Assembly: GCA_963971575.1 (NCBI GenBank)
Contig: OZ020611.1
Coordinates: forward strand, 7,164,933-7,228,932
Direction: 5' to 3'
Origin: Liopterus haemorrhoidalis
Lineage: Eukaryota; Arthropoda; Insecta; Coleoptera; Dytiscidae
Length of the DNA stretch: 64,000 nt
A program made the position numbers and the translations under genes. This document shows positions 10,996 through 22,646 of the stretch, piece after piece; the stretch's first letter is position 1; each line of letters begins with the position of its first letter. Below the pieces are notes generated by a model. The model saw only the letters and a list, made by a program, of their open reading frames with translations. It was not told the DNA's origin and did not search any database.

Positions 10996-12097
10996 ATGCA
11001 AATCTATTTACATGTAAGACTCATAGACAAAGATTAAGAAGAATTCGGTCATTTCTCACACTGATACTTTTACTTTTAAGTATTTAATACTTGTTGACAG
11101 ATAACCGATATTGAACAAATGCACAAATAGCTATTTATGTAACAAGTAGCGAAGTGAGCGTGTTTCGGGTACTAGGCGTGAAATTGTCCACCAGCGGCTA
11201 CAGCTCGAGATGTGCAACATGTCTTGTGCCTTTAACTCCTTTCACATGTGTTTTATATTTTTATTTTCTTGAGTACTCACGAAACGGGGTAGAGAAATCG
11301 ACAAATATTATAATAATAGCGTGATAGAATTCAAATTATTACCTGTAATATACATGTTAAACGCAAGGCCGCTAGCGCAAGTAAAGATACCGAGATTAGC
11401 AGGGGATTCCACACACGTTATATATTTGTCCTTCGAATTGACTCTACAAAGTTTCAAATTCAAATTTTAGCTATCTGAGGAAAAAGTTCGTCATCACTGT
11501 ATTGGACGTACCTGTGATGCTATAGTACTGTAAGTGTAAGACAAGTAGCGCGTTGTGGTCTTTTAGACACATTTTTGTAAGCGTATTAGAATTCGACGGT
11601 AAAGAGAAATTATTAGGCGAGAAAATCTAGGTTTGACGCTGATCGGTCAACGCATATCAGCTTTTAATTCTCAAATAACACTCTTCCCCGATTGATTGGC
11701 TATCGCCCGTTGACGATCTTGGCATCCCTTTAAAGTCATTGTTATTTTATATTTATTTTTGGAAAAACTAAATGCGTTTTTTGTTTTGAGTTGGTACATT
11801 TAATTTTTGATACCCGCCCTGAGGTAATCCTTCTATATTTTTGGCGTGGCCTCAGGATTTTTTGTTAGTCCTGGGACATGAATAACTTTCTAACCAACTA
11901 GTGCCACTTTCAATAGAGAGATATATATTTAACGAGCAACAATTACATATATAAAAGCCCTAATTCTTGTCTTAACGTAACGCTAAGTTCCTGGGTGCTA
12001 GCGGGGCTTGAGGTGTGCGGTCGGTCACGAATTGATTGGTGGGGAGCGACGTTCGTATATACCTTGGCTTGATCAAAGAATTTTGTGTCAATTAATG
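10996..12097. other. Gap of mixed composition, no gene recognised
   Basis: The stretch 11120-12060 is less AT-rich than its surroundings and includes a TATATAAAAG box-like sequence near 11950. No open frame or known element was recognised. It lies between the N- and C-terminal hAT remnants, so it may be hAT interior or a later insertion. Confidence 0.35.
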
Positions 12098-12650
12098 TTA
12101 CATATTACATATATAATATCCCTTTACCCAAATTCTCAATAATTTTCGGCCATCTTGCAGCTTTCGAAAGAGCATTACATTTTGCCACTCTACCAACCTT
12201 AGAGGAATAATATATTTGGTAATGTCTTCTTCAAATTTTTGTTGTGACAATGTTCCGGCTCTAATTGTTCTTGATTTTTGAGGAACAACTGTTTGTCTAC
12301 CTTTAGAATCAATGTTTTTTAAATACAATAAATGTATCGTTAACGTGTCGTTTTTAAGATGAGATATAAAATCCGATGAACTATTTTTATGTTCTTTAAT
12401 TTCAACTTTAGGTTGGCATTGCATACATTGAGCAATGAACTTATTTTGCTCAAAATACTTTTTTTCAACTAAATATTAAAATATATTGAATTTTGAAAAA
12501 ACGTATCATCTACCGTTTTCGTTATTTAAATAAAAGATTTCTTCTTTTACCATCATTAGTTTACTGAAAAGAGGTTGAAGCTCCTGAATGCTTCAGATAT
12601 TAAAAGAGTCGATGCACCAAAACTTTCACGAGTATCGCTGTCACTCATGT
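12098..12650 (-). pseudogene. hAT-type BED-finger N-terminal region
   Basis: A minus-strand start at 12650 gives MSDSDTRESFGAS.... After frame breaks the sequence reads YFEQNKFIAQCMQC, then SSDFISHLKNDTLTIH. The C-x2-C ... H-x-H arrangement (AQCMQC, then HLK...IH) fits a BED zinc finger, the DNA-binding domain at the N-terminus of hAT transposases and related proteins. The tail LSQQKFEEDITKYI followed by PLRLVE matches the segment after the finger in insect hAT proteins. At least two frame disruptions exist, so it is broken. A likely 5' terminus of the element lies at 12956-12966. Confidence 0.65.
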
Positions 12651-12955
12651 TGGCGAAAAAATACAAATATATAATTGTAAAATATATCACTCAAATTTTT
12701 CACAAATTAAATCTGCGTCAGACGTCTACAATGTATAAATACTAAATTCCAATGACCAGTGAGAGTAAAAAAATCAAATCTCAATCCTGATAATAGTTTT
12801 AATCATAACTAAAAATTTAATCATAATAATGAGTAAATATTTAATTTAGTTACCATTGTGAATAACAGCATTATGATTGATGTACCTTCTCATTAATCAA
12901 GTCTTAAAATTAAATTTTTAATCTCAGTCCTCAATCATTAGTTTGATTTCAATTT

Positions 12956-12966
12956 GCCTAACTCTG
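12956..12966 (-). repeat. Possible hAT terminal inverted repeat
   Basis: Read on the minus strand, the sequence starts CAGAGTTAGGCAAATTG, typical of hAT ends (CAG at the tip). It is followed by repeated TAATCA/TGATTA-like subterminal motifs down to about 12770 and then the BED-finger coding region. No matching opposite end or 8 bp target duplication was found. Confidence 0.45.
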
Positions 12967-14944
12967 GATATCAGTTTGCCAACGTTGTTGGCAACGGGTC
13001 TACTAGTACCACAAATATTGTGTGTTGCGTAGACGATGCAGTAACAATATTTTTCTATAAGAGGTTGACGCCAAAAGTTTCCACCCTATTATATTTAGGG
13101 ATGGTAAAATAAATCGACAGTGTCAGTAGTGCCATTGACGAATACAAAAACTTCTCCCACCAATTTATGTCAGTCGTTTAGAGATGCTCATCTCAATCAG
13201 ACAATTTGTGTCGAAGCAATAGTGTATGATCTGCTGTGAGACGGCGGTAAAACCATGGTCCTCTAGTATTAATAAATAAGAATGAATAATGAAGAAACTT
13301 TGCGTTGTGTTATAGAAAATTTACTCGAAAGAACACAAATCTGTTTATTCTTATATTTACAAAAAACTACATCTGGGCCATTTATTTTTATTTGAAGGAA
13401 GTCCGCCAAACATTTATATCATAAAACTACAATTTGCTACAACTATTATTGAAAACGTGCCCAGTTGTTTCTAATAATACAAATAAGTAACAGTTGAACA
13501 CTAGTTTTCAAAAGACATTGCCTGCTCATATTATGATTAAAAAGAATAGTTAATAAGAACTAGTTCCTAGACATAAGCAGTAGATAAAACTTGAGGACTA
13601 CATCATAAGATTTTTAAACATCTATTTAAAGAAATTTTAGCACCAACGTCAGAATTATATAACTTTTGGTCATGTATCTTGAATAAAAAAATACAACAAC
13701 ACCTCCCTTACCTTTGTACATCACATTTTTGAAAGCACTTGTGATAATTCTCAATTCTGGATTTGGAGTGTCACCAATCTGGAACAATAATGATAAATCA
13801 GCAAATATATTCACCAGATATTTTCATATTGTACAAACAGGCAAATTTATAAACAAAAAAAACTGTTATTAAAAAAAAAATTGGTTTGATCTTTCGAGGT
13901 TGAAAACTTGAATCGATGCCCGAGTATACTTGGGAAGTTTCGGCGATGATGGCTATGGTTAGACATGCATCAATTATTGGCCGGAGTGTCCAAAATTTCA
14001 ATAGCTTCCCAGAATTTAGTTCGGCGTTTTAAAATGTTTCCAGTAATCTTCCGGCATTTCAAGACTTCATGATTTCAACTTTAGTATTGACAATATTTTG
14101 GAATAATATAACTTAGGAGACTAAAACGACTGTTAACCAAACACATTAGATACAAAAGCGTCTGCAAAAATATGGTTCGCAAACGTGAAAGATCACAACA
14201 AAAAAATATACCAACGGAGCCCCATGAACCTGGACTTTTAGAAGAGTTGCAGTAGCTCCAAACTATCATTTCTCAATATCATAAGCAACTATGAACGTTG
14301 GAAATTCTTTCATAAATATATTAAAGGACAAATGACTCTTATAGTTTGAAAGACGTTAGCGAATGTAAGATAATTGATGGCCCAAGAACGTCTCTGAATG
14401 GATTCCTGAGTGCAGAAGAAGACTGACATAAGAAACTAGGCTCTGGATGTACGAGAGACAGTGGAGACATAAGACGACTAGCTAGGCATGGTTGCTTGGA
14501 GAAAAAGAATCGAGAAAAGGCTTTACTCGTAAATCAGTAGTGATATCGACCGCATCATTCCAATATCTCCTCCATACACCAAATTTGTTATTTTCGGCGT
14601 ATGACTGTATTTATATAATATTTCATTTCCTCAGTTATCAAGACTTGGCTTGCTTAATATCAGCTGCATTTAGTAAAAAAATACAGTAATTACCTATCGA
14701 ATCGAAAAGATTTTAAACAAAAATTTAAATTAAATTAAAAAAACAACATTTAAAAATAATTATCCCAAGTTATATATGAAACTTGAACTCGAAATACGAT
14801 ATTGCTTCGCTTCATAAGCTAATGCATCTTTGGTTCAATTCTGATCATTGGCAAATGAAAACTGAATAATGAGTCGCAATAATGGCAGTTTCGGCCTAAT
14901 TCATCAAAACCTGAGTGCTGGTTATTTTATCCGGGCAATCGATT
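12967..14944. other. Gap, no gene recognised
   Basis: Only short frames without similarity occur (13626-13814, 13798-14001, 14081-14269, 14492-14689). No RNA gene or clear inverted-repeat element was seen. The segment 14330-14520 looks like degraded coding DNA but could not be assigned. Confidence 0.35.
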
Positions 14945-15305
14945 CAGTGGCGTAGCATGAATTTCAGCCGCCCGGGGTGGAGGACAATGTCGCCATCCCC
15001 TTATTTAGGTATTTAAATTAAAAGCAGGACCCGGGGCGAGGGTCTTTGGTACTCTTATGCAAGATTGAATGAAGCGCCACCAGACAAGGGAAGATTTAAA
15101 GTGAAAAGGTCTAAAAAAAAGGTCCTCACTTCTAATTTTCAAGGGAAGACAAAAAAAGTGCTTACTTCAACCTTGGCGCCCCCTGGCATGAAACCCCCTA
15201 ATGCCTTGCATTACCTGCAGACTGCGTTCCTCCGGCCCTGTCCAAAAGACTCCAAAATTTACAGAATTTGCCGCCCCAAAAAAGTGCCGCCCCTGCTACG
15301 CTACG
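14945..15305. mobile_element. Possible non-autonomous DNA transposon, GC-rich
   Basis: The left end CAGTGGCGTAGC...GCCGCCCGGGG (14945-14980) is roughly mirrored at the right by GCCGCCCCTGCTACGCTACG (about 15290-15309). CAGTGGCGTAGC ends are common on hAT- or CACTA-like elements in arthropods. The interior is markedly richer in G+C than its surroundings. The right end is imperfect and no target duplication was found, so boundaries are tentative. The 105-codon frame across it shows no recognisable domain. Confidence 0.4.
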
Positions 15306-17055
15306 CAGCAGCCGTTATTCAGTTGGCCCGTCCCGATTTTTTCGAAATTTCGTCAACGCCAGGAGGAAGGCTCGACACGTAGGTGACGAAAATTTCGTTT
15401 TTCTGCGACGGCCAGGAGCCGAGATACGATTTTGTAAAAACAATAAAAAATAATGTCTTTTGAATATCAATTGCCGCTTGATTTAAAGAGAAACGCAGGG
15501 AAGCGTTGAGCCTGCGGGGTGCAGGGCCACTCGCTCCCAACACAACAGCACTGCACAACAGTTGAACCCTACTAACCCCGCGGCGGTGCCTCTGTTAGGA
15601 AGAATTGCCAAAACAAAACCATAAAGATGCACATCAACGAATTTTAATGAAAACAATAAAATAAGAATTATTACCTTATTCTTTGAACTAGAATATAAAA
15701 TTAGAAAAGCAATTCGTTTTATAAAACTAATATGATTGAAAATTTTATAACTAAAAGTGATTCACAAAAAAAAAAAAAAAATACATTACTGGTGCTCACT
15801 GGCGCCCGGGGTGTGCACAATTTTTTTATTCATATGCTTCGTTTTGTTATGCAACTGATTGAAATGTTTTGCACCTGCACGTAGATTTGTTTTTGTACTC
15901 GTTTTAAAGGTTTTATTTATTTATTTCTTTGATCGTGGAAGACCGATTCTAAGATATTTTAATTAATAGTTTTAATTTGGAATACTACTAATATATTCTA
16001 TATTATTTAAACAGATAAATAAATAACAATGTATTTCTATGTTTCACTCCAAGGAATTCTCCTGTGTTGAGGGCAACGTCAAAAATTCACTTAAAACTCT
16101 AGTTTTAATAATTATTTTTATATTATCACAAAGCTAATCAAATAGGCCAGAGTTTCAACAAGTAGACTAAGTCACAATGACTTAGAACTGTTTGATTAAA
16201 AATCTATTTGTTAGCATTTAAGCAAATATAAGTTTTTTACGTAATATACACTCTGCATTTTCGTAATTAGATAAATAAGACAATAGTATACGGAGGTACA
16301 CGTAATGGATGTCGTACATCAGTCAGTCAGAGGAACCTATTCAACTCCTCTACAGTGTTCTACTCAGCCACGGTGACGACCACGAGTCCGACTCCATATG
16401 CGAATACTTCCGCAGTACAAGACGCAGTCGCCATGTGAGCGCCAGAAGACTTAATCAGGCTTCACGACTCCCTGATAGGCAACCCCCGCCAGAATATAGA
16501 TTCTTGGCAATCGGAAAACACTGAGTAGAGGGGAAGCTTTCCCCAGCTCCCTGGGCAAATTACATGAAATATTGTTGCTGGAATTAATAATTATTTAACA
16601 AACTCTATTATTAAAACCAGGAATTGCCTTTCCATCAAACTGCCCACTTGATAATATACTTAATAAATTGTTAAAAAAAGTATAAATTGAAAATATGAAA
16701 ATGCTTTCATTAAAAAGAAAACAAAACAAATTATTTTAGGCATTCTATATTAATTTCCCGTCTTTACTGTGATTATATTAACCTTACTTACCTCCTTGTA
16801 AACCAAATACATTTTACGTTTACGGTAACAAATAATTTCTAAACGGACTATGAATTTGTCACTTAAATGTCGATACTTGTCATAGATTGCATCTACAGAA
16901 AATGTATTAAAAAATATGTAAAATTGTATTTTATTATAAACAATCAAATTAAGCATAACAAAAATGAACTTAATCATCTAAAAATATTTTATATATTATA
17001 TATAATTATTTTATATTATATTATTATAGTATAATATAATATAAAAAAAAATATT
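15306..17055. other. Gap: GC-rich island then AT-rich DNA
   Basis: 15306-15620 is a GC-rich island of unknown origin adjoining the possible transposon; a related GGCGCCCGGGGTGTG segment recurs at about 15802. A second GC-richer patch at 16300-16560 contains a 71-codon open frame (16309-16524) rich in Arg and Ser with no recognised domain. The rest is AT-rich. TE fragments are the likeliest explanation, but no family is claimed. Confidence 0.35.
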
Positions 17056-17743
17056 TTTTTTATATAATTAGGATATTAGGATATATTTGTACTTTAGAAA
17101 GACATATAGATACTAACTACTAGCAGTAGAACTCAACCAATTACAGCAATTCGACTATTAGTGCTAAAAAAGTGGTCGGTTTCAACTAGTAACAGAACAA
17201 CTATTGTGGACAATTTCAACTACAAAAAGTAGCACCTGTAAAACAATTATTTTACCATGATCCTTTTGTCAGAGATAGATTTACATAATAATTTATTTGT
17301 TTATTGAAAAATACTTTTGACAGAGGGGAGACTCAATATGAGAAATGACCAGGGATGGATTTACCACAAGGCTTAGTTACCTATAACCAATGACGGAAAA
17401 TATAAGAAAGCAGTAAATTTTATAAGACAGAAAAATTCCAGTTAAATTCGAGTTTAAAGAAAAATTAAAATGTGAATATGATGGTATCTGCATATGATTC
17501 ATCACAAACTGGCTCGTTGGTTTTTTTCCAAAATATAGATATTGCATAATAAATATTTAAAAGTTGAGTTTTTTATGATGAAAGTAGACAAATAGCTAAA
17601 TAAGTGATAAAAAAAATCTTTAGTGCCAAAGTACACCTGATATAAAATTTGGACACACTCAATTTTTAGGCCACTTATATTACTTCATAGATTATTAATG
17701 AACAACTAAGCAATATTTCATAACATAGTTCATGTCTGTTATA
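17056..17743. repeat. Direct duplication, copy 1
   Basis: This block of about 690 bp is repeated at 18519-19380, with its right end continuing at 30958-31063. Shared landmarks include the start (tagaaagacatatagatact), the middle (gaggggagactcaatatgag) and the end (aacatagttcatgtctgtta). Copy 1 lacks both the hAT scrap and the Penelope array found in copy 2, so it serves as a paralogous near-empty site. The mariner at 17744 sits at its right end. Confidence 0.75.
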
Positions 17744-18499
17744 CGAGGGATGTTTCCTAAATTCTGGGATTTGTGCTATAATTAAATTACGCAGAACTTA
17801 TAGGCAATGTTATTGGTGCCAGACAAGTCTTGACATGTTTATGCAACTATCTATTGCAATATTGTTCAGTCTGATTTAGGTGTTCGACTGATATAGACGC
17901 GTTTTCATAGCACTGTTTTTGTAACTATGCAAGACGCAGCAAAATCTCAAAGAGCAATAATTTTCTTCTTGTGGAAAGAAGATGTGAAAACATCAGAAAT
18001 TATTCAGCGTCTGCAAGGAGTATTTGATGAGTCTACAGAATCCAAAAGTACTGTTTATCGGTGGATCGATCGTTTTAATACCGGTAGAATATCACTAGAA
18101 GACGATTCACGCAGTGGCCGCCCAAGCACGTCGGTAAATGAAAGAAACATTACTGCTGTCGTAGACCTACTGAAAGAGGACAGGCGAATGACTATTCGTC
18201 AAATTAGTGTGCGCCTAGGGATACGTACACGACAAGTTCATGACATCTTGCATGATTGTTTGGGCGTTAGCAAGGTTTCGCCGCGCTGGGTGCCAAGGCT
18301 GTTGGGACCAGAACAGAAACTCAATAGGAGACACCAAAAAAGTTCTTTGAGGACGGCTTAAAAAAATTAGTTTATCGTTGGGATAAATGTATTCAGTTAA
18401 ATGGAGATTATGTGGAAAAAAAACATTGTAATATTGACGAAAATTAACAAAATAATAAAAATTATAGCTAAATTCCCAGAACTTTGGAAACATCCCTCG
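17744..18499 (+). mobile_element. Internally deleted mariner, copy 1 (756 bp)
   Basis: The terminal inverted repeats start CGAGGGATGTTTCC at both ends (17744 inward, 18499 inward). Each end is flanked by a TA dinucleotide (17742-17743, 18500-18501), the mariner target duplication. A full mariner is about 1.3 kb; here the middle of the transposase gene is missing. A second copy with the same kind of junction lies at 47411-48149. Confidence 0.9.
17927..18361 (+). CDS. Truncated mariner transposase: DNA-binding half only
   Basis: The 144-residue open frame carries the bipartite mariner DNA-binding region: a first helix-turn-helix (about residues 10-55, with KSTVYRWIDRF), the GRP linker (SRSGRPST, about residue 65) and a second helix-turn-helix (about 75-110, RRMTIRQISVRLGI). 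It ends in the WVPRLLGPE block that normally precedes the catalytic domain. All catalytic Asp residues are absent. After the deletion the frame shifts and stops; the normal C-terminus (EDGLKKLVYRWDKCIQLNGD) survives downstream in another frame. The product could at most bind the element's ends, for example as a repressor. Expression is unknown. Confidence 0.8.
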   Translation: MQDAAKSQRAIIFFLWKEDVKTSEIIQRLQGVFDESTESKSTVYRWIDRFNTGRISLEDDSRSGRPSTSVNERNITAVVDLLKEDRRMTIRQISVRLGIRTRQVHDILHDCLGVSKVSPRWVPRLLGPEQKLNRRHQKSSLRTA

Positions 18500-18518
18500 T
18501 AATATAAAAAAAAAATCT

Positions 18519-19380
18519 TTTTTTTGTATAATTAGGCAAATCAATTGTTAGATTAGGATATTAACCGTACCTTAGAAAGACATATAGGTACTAACTTCTA
18601 GAAGTAGAACTCAACCAAATACAGCAATTAAATTGTTAATGCTGAAAAAGTGGTCGGTTTCAACTAGTAACAGAACACCTATTGTGGACAATTTCAACTA
18701 CAAAAAGTAACACCTGTGAAACAATATTTTACCATGATCCTTTTGTCAGGGACAGATTTACATAATAATTTATTTGTTTATTGAAAAAAACTTTTGACAG
18801 AGGGGAGACTCAATATGAGAAATGGACAGAGATGGATTTACCACAAGGTTTAGTTACCTATAACCAATGACGGCAAATATTAGGAAGCAATAAATTTTAT
18901 AAATTTACTGCTTCCTAATATTTCAGAAAAATTTCAGTTAAATTCGAGTTTAAAGAAAAATTAAAAAATGAATATGACGGTATCTGCATATTATTCATCA
19001 AAAACGGGCTCGTTGGTTTTTTTTCAAAATATTGATATTGCATTACGAATATTTAAAAGTATAGCAGCAGCTAATTGTACTCCAAAAAATGTTTCTTTTC
19101 GTGTTTAAAAGGAAAAAACATTATTTATGATAGAAAATATCCCAAGATAAACTAAATGCTTTGGCAATTTTATCTACTGAATCAAATATATTGGAATCAA
19201 CATCTTATAAAGATATAATTAGTGTATTCGCTGATAAAAAAGGCAGGCGAATGTAATTTATAATATTTTAAATATAATTTTAACAATAAGTAATAATACA
19301 TAATAATTAATTATGTATCAAGATTCTAAAGTTGAGTTTTTTATGATGAAAGTAGACAAATAGCTACATAAGAGATATAA
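18519..19380. repeat. Direct duplication, copy 2 (left part)
   Basis: Matches 17056-17610 with scattered substitutions. It differs by an extra stretch of about 270 bp at 19061-19331 that contains a hAT scrap. The duplication is interrupted at the AT microsatellite and Penelope array, then resumes at about 30958. Confidence 0.75.
19110..19257 (+). pseudogene. hAT-like transposase C-terminal scrap
   Basis: After a frameshift the plus strand reads QDKLNALAILSTESNI, then YKDIISVFADKKGRRM and a stop. The LN.LA.LS.E........D.I..FA..K.R pattern is the extreme C-terminus of a hAT transposase group in animals. It lies within the 270 bp present only in duplication copy 2. Only this tail is left. Confidence 0.5.

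Positions 19381-19384
<4 letters not shown>

Positions 19385-19443
<59 letters not shown>
19385..19443. repeat. (AT)n microsatellite at the left edge of the Penelope array
   Basis: A pure AT dinucleotide run of about 58 bp directly abuts the array's first base. A similar but shorter run abuts the other edge. Confidence 0.95.
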
Positions 19444-19447
<4 letters not shown>

Positions 19448-19503
19448 GAAATTATTTGGGAAAAAGAAGTAAAGCGAAGGATAATGCAATTATTTCATAA
19501 TTG

Positions 19504-19544
19504 ATCCAATATTTCGTTTATTCTTCATAAACTTTATCAAGGAT
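19504..19544 (-). ncRNA. Hammerhead-ribozyme-like motif, unit 1
   Basis: Same sequence as the motif described at 30784-30824, on the minus strand, in the repeat region downstream of the RT gene of unit 1. Confidence 0.5.
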
Positions 19545-20008
19545 TTCTATAACAAAATGAACCGGTCATAAAAGCAAACACAAACTGTACAATTCCCTTA
19601 CCGAAATAGTTAAGCATGTCGCCAAGATGTAATATAAGTAAGTGAAGTTAGACCCATGGTGTCCAGAACAGTAAAAGAGTTGTTAAGAAACACTTGAATA
19701 CATCAAATATTGAAGAAAACAAGTTAAGATGTTAAGGCAGATATGACGCCATATTAGTTACTGAGTCACATGACTTGATACGCAAGGCATTATGGTTATG
19801 CCAGTAACAAGAAGAAAACTTCCTACTTCTAACCCCGGGAAAATATGAAATGTTTGACATCCCATGGATGTAAACAAGTAAAACTCCTACGAGGAGAAAA
19901 GTATAAAGTGTAAAAAAGTCCATTTGGAAAATAATTTAAAGGAAGGTAGTAAAACAAGGATGGAGATAACCCACTAAATGTAAAAAATGGAAGAACCGCA
20001 CCAAAAAT

Positions 20009-22489
20009 TCACCTGACACTTTTAAATGTTAACAAAAACGAGTAAATGTCATGTAAGCTTTCCGTATCGGTTCTGGCATTCAGCACATTATGGAAGTGGT
20101 TAATGTAACACATTTCATAAAAAAATCTTTTTGAATCGTTGGGAAATCTATCCAACACCTTAGGATTATCAAAATCCACAACATGATTAGTAGATGCTAC
20201 ATGCGTAGCTAAGGTACATTTTTGGGGATTAACCCGGCAATCTGATTTATGTTGTGTGATCCGATTTCTAAGTTTTTGGATTGAACTTCCCACATATACC
20301 TGTTCACAAGAACAGTTTAACATGTAAATAGTGTTTTTTGTCGATAAGTGGTCAATCTTCTGTTTCAATTTTGTATTGATAACTGAAAGTTTCTTTAAGG
20401 GTTTATCGGCTATTATTAGGTTATCTAATCTAAGTACTCTTTTAATACTGTTAGACATATGACCCATGTAGGTTAATGCCCTATATTTAATAGGTTCGAT
20501 AGAAGATGTACTGGACCCATGTAGTTCAGGATTCCTATTACGGGAACTGGGTTCATCAGTATTTATATTGAATAAAAGTTTGTAGATTAAATGTTTAGGG
20601 TAAGAGTTTTCTATGAAAATTTTGGCAAGTTTAAGTAAGTTTTTTTGTATTAGTGATTCGTCCGAAATTTTAATAACCCTATATTTCATGGTTTTTACCA
20701 ACGCAATTTTGTATTTTAAAGGATGAAAAGAGTGAAAATTAAGATAACGGCCAGAAAAAGTTTTTTTAGTGTACCAATCGAACCTAAGTACGTTTTGAGG
20801 ATCTCTAAATGCATAGGTGTCTAAAAACGGAACCCCTTTTTTAAGAACATCTTCTTTTTCAACAGTGAACTGTAAAGAAGGGTGGTATTGGTTAAATATG
20901 TTTAATGTAACATCTACCTTATCTTCCGGGACTGCTAAAAGTAGATCATCTACATATTTTTTAATGAAAGGGATTTCAAAATCAAGTTTTTCAGTCACCT
21001 TTTTAAGTAGAGTATCCATAACGAATTGTGATAAGATTGGACTCAAGGCTGAACCCATAGGTAGCCCTTTGTTTTGCAAGAAAAATTTATTATCGTAAAC
21101 AAAATAGCAGGAACGATACAGCGTTTCCATGATCTCGATAAATTTTGATTTACTAATTTTAGTAATTTTTTTAATCTTTGGCCATCTAAGTTGGATTTCG
21201 TTGGCAATAAGGTCCCATGTAATGCTTGGGAATAAGGACACTACATCCAGGCTAATGAGCCTGTAGTTATCAGGAAGAACAGTGCCTTTTAAGTCCCTAA
21301 CTAAGTCAAAGGAGTTGTTGACATAATATGGATTGTCTGTATCATATGTTTTTTTAAGAATGTTAGTAATGAAGAAGGTAAGTTTTTTGAAAGGTCCGTC
21401 TGAACCGTCAATTATATGCCTTAACGGCAATTGATCTTTATGGATTTTAACGTTTGCGAACACTCTAGGTGGTAACGCGTTATGTTCTTTGAGATCCCTA
21501 CTCTCCGTATCTGAAATGTATTGTTTTAATTTTAAAGTCGAAATGATTTTGTTGTTAGAATTTTGAAACGAAGTGGTAGGGTCTCTAGGAAGTAAAGAGT
21601 ACGTACCTTCTTCGTTAAGAATCCCTTCTAATCTGTCCTCGTAGTCCTGTTTATTCATTAAGACAGAAGTTTGTCCCTTATCAGCACGTAACAAAATGAC
21701 TTGATTATTATTTTTAAGAAAGGTTTTAGACCGAATGTATTGTTGGTGTAACGTGTTATATTTACTATCCACTACGTTGTGGGTGCCCTTAAAATAGTTG
21801 GTGAGTAGGTTAGTGACTTGTGCCCTCTTGGTATTTTTACTATTATCATCATGGAGAGCTAATATTTCTTCGACCTCACCTAATACTTTAAAAACATCCA
21901 CCTCGCTGTGGTCAATAGGTAAGGAGAATCTACTACCCAAACTTAAAAAACTGGAAATTTCTGTAGGAACATCCGTATTGGAAATGTTCATAAACCAACT
22001 ATCTAAAGTCTTGATTTTATTGTTACAAGAGAAATCATTTTTGACCCTAATGAACTTGTTATGCAATCTATGCTTATTTTTATTCGTGATTTTGTTAAAT
22101 GTAGCTTGCTGCTTAGCGAAAAACCGGTTATGTAAGTAATAAGGCAAAGATTCCACAACCCGTCCCTTAAGGTCGAAAATTTTTCTTTCCAGTGTTTTAA
22201 TTTCGGAATGTACATTGTTAATTTCCAACGATAACAAACTGTGCCTCAACCTGTTATTAAACTGATGAAAGTCCTTGTTAGTATTCCCAAAGTTATCGCA
22301 CATTAGACACTTTATATGCTTCTCGTAAGCTCGAACATGTTGCGGAGAGATCTTCTGTTGTCTACATTTTATAAGGAACGTCCTTCTTGTTATTGATTTG
22401 GATAGTTTTTTGTTTTCTTTGATGTATTTCTTCATGCACTTCATCACTGTTTCACCATAATTAGTCCGAATTGTTTGAAAGAATCCCAT
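20009..22489 (-). CDS. Penelope-like reverse transcriptase with GIY-YIG endonuclease (copy A)
   Basis: This intact 826-residue protein copies element RNA into DNA and nicks the target. The N-terminal 270 residues are basic and of unknown fold. RT motifs follow: LLRADKGQTSVLM (~270-282), ANVKIHKDQLPLRHI (~345), LDVVSLFPSI with catalytic D415, GLPMGSALSP at 475-484, and YVDD at 512-515 with catalytic D514/D515. GVPFLDTYAF and FSGRYLNFHSFHP come next. The C-terminal domain (~719-790) has IYML (721-724), CSC and VYVGSS (731-736), then an R...H pattern, typical of the GIY-YIG nuclease of Penelope elements. It differs from copy B by about two residues. A TTTATTACAG just before the ATG could be a 3' splice site. 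Confidence 0.95.
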   Translation of the reverse strand: MGFFQTIRTNYGETVMKCMKKYIKENKKLSKSITRRTFLIKCRQQKISPQHVRAYEKHIKCLMCDNFGNTNKDFHQFNNRLRHSLLSLEINNVHSEIKTLERKIFDLKGRVVESLPYYLHNRFFAKQQATFNKITNKNKHRLHNKFIRVKNDFSCNNKIKTLDSWFMNISNTDVPTEISSFLSLGSRFSLPIDHSEVDVFKVLGEVEEILALHDDNSKNTKRAQVTNLLTNYFKGTHNVVDSKYNTLHQQYIRSKTFLKNNNQVILLRADKGQTSVLMNKQDYEDRLEGILNEEGTYSLLPRDPTTSFQNSNNKIISTLKLKQYISDTESRDLKEHNALPPRVFANVKIHKDQLPLRHIIDGSDGPFKKLTFFITNILKKTYDTDNPYYVNNSFDLVRDLKGTVLPDNYRLISLDVVSLFPSITWDLIANEIQLRWPKIKKITKISKSKFIEIMETLYRSCYFVYDNKFFLQNKGLPMGSALSPILSQFVMDTLLKKVTEKLDFEIPFIKKYVDDLLLAVPEDKVDVTLNIFNQYHPSLQFTVEKEDVLKKGVPFLDTYAFRDPQNVLRFDWYTKKTFSGRYLNFHSFHPLKYKIALVKTMKYRVIKISDESLIQKNLLKLAKIFIENSYPKHLIYKLLFNINTDEPSSRNRNPELHGSSTSSIEPIKYRALTYMGHMSNSIKRVLRLDNLIIADKPLKKLSVINTKLKQKIDHLSTKNTIYMLNCSCEQVYVGSSIQKLRNRITQHKSDCRVNPQKCTLATHVASTNHVVDFDNPKVLDRFPNDSKRFFYEMCYINHFHNVLNARTDTESLHDIYSFLLTFKSVR

Positions 22490-22605
22490 GTTAACTGTAA
22501 TAAAACCAGCACGGAGAATTTTTGATCTTCTGTTGAGGCACTATCTTAGGAAATTATTTGGGAAAAAGAAGTAAAGCGAAGGATAATGCAATTATTTCAT
22601 AATTG

Positions 22606-22646
22606 ATCCAATATTTCGTTTATTCTTCATAAACTTTATCAAGGAT
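22606..22646 (-). ncRNA. Hammerhead-ribozyme-like motif, unit 2
   Basis: Identical copy of the motif described at 30784-30824, on the minus strand, lying between the RT genes of copies A and B. Confidence 0.5.
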
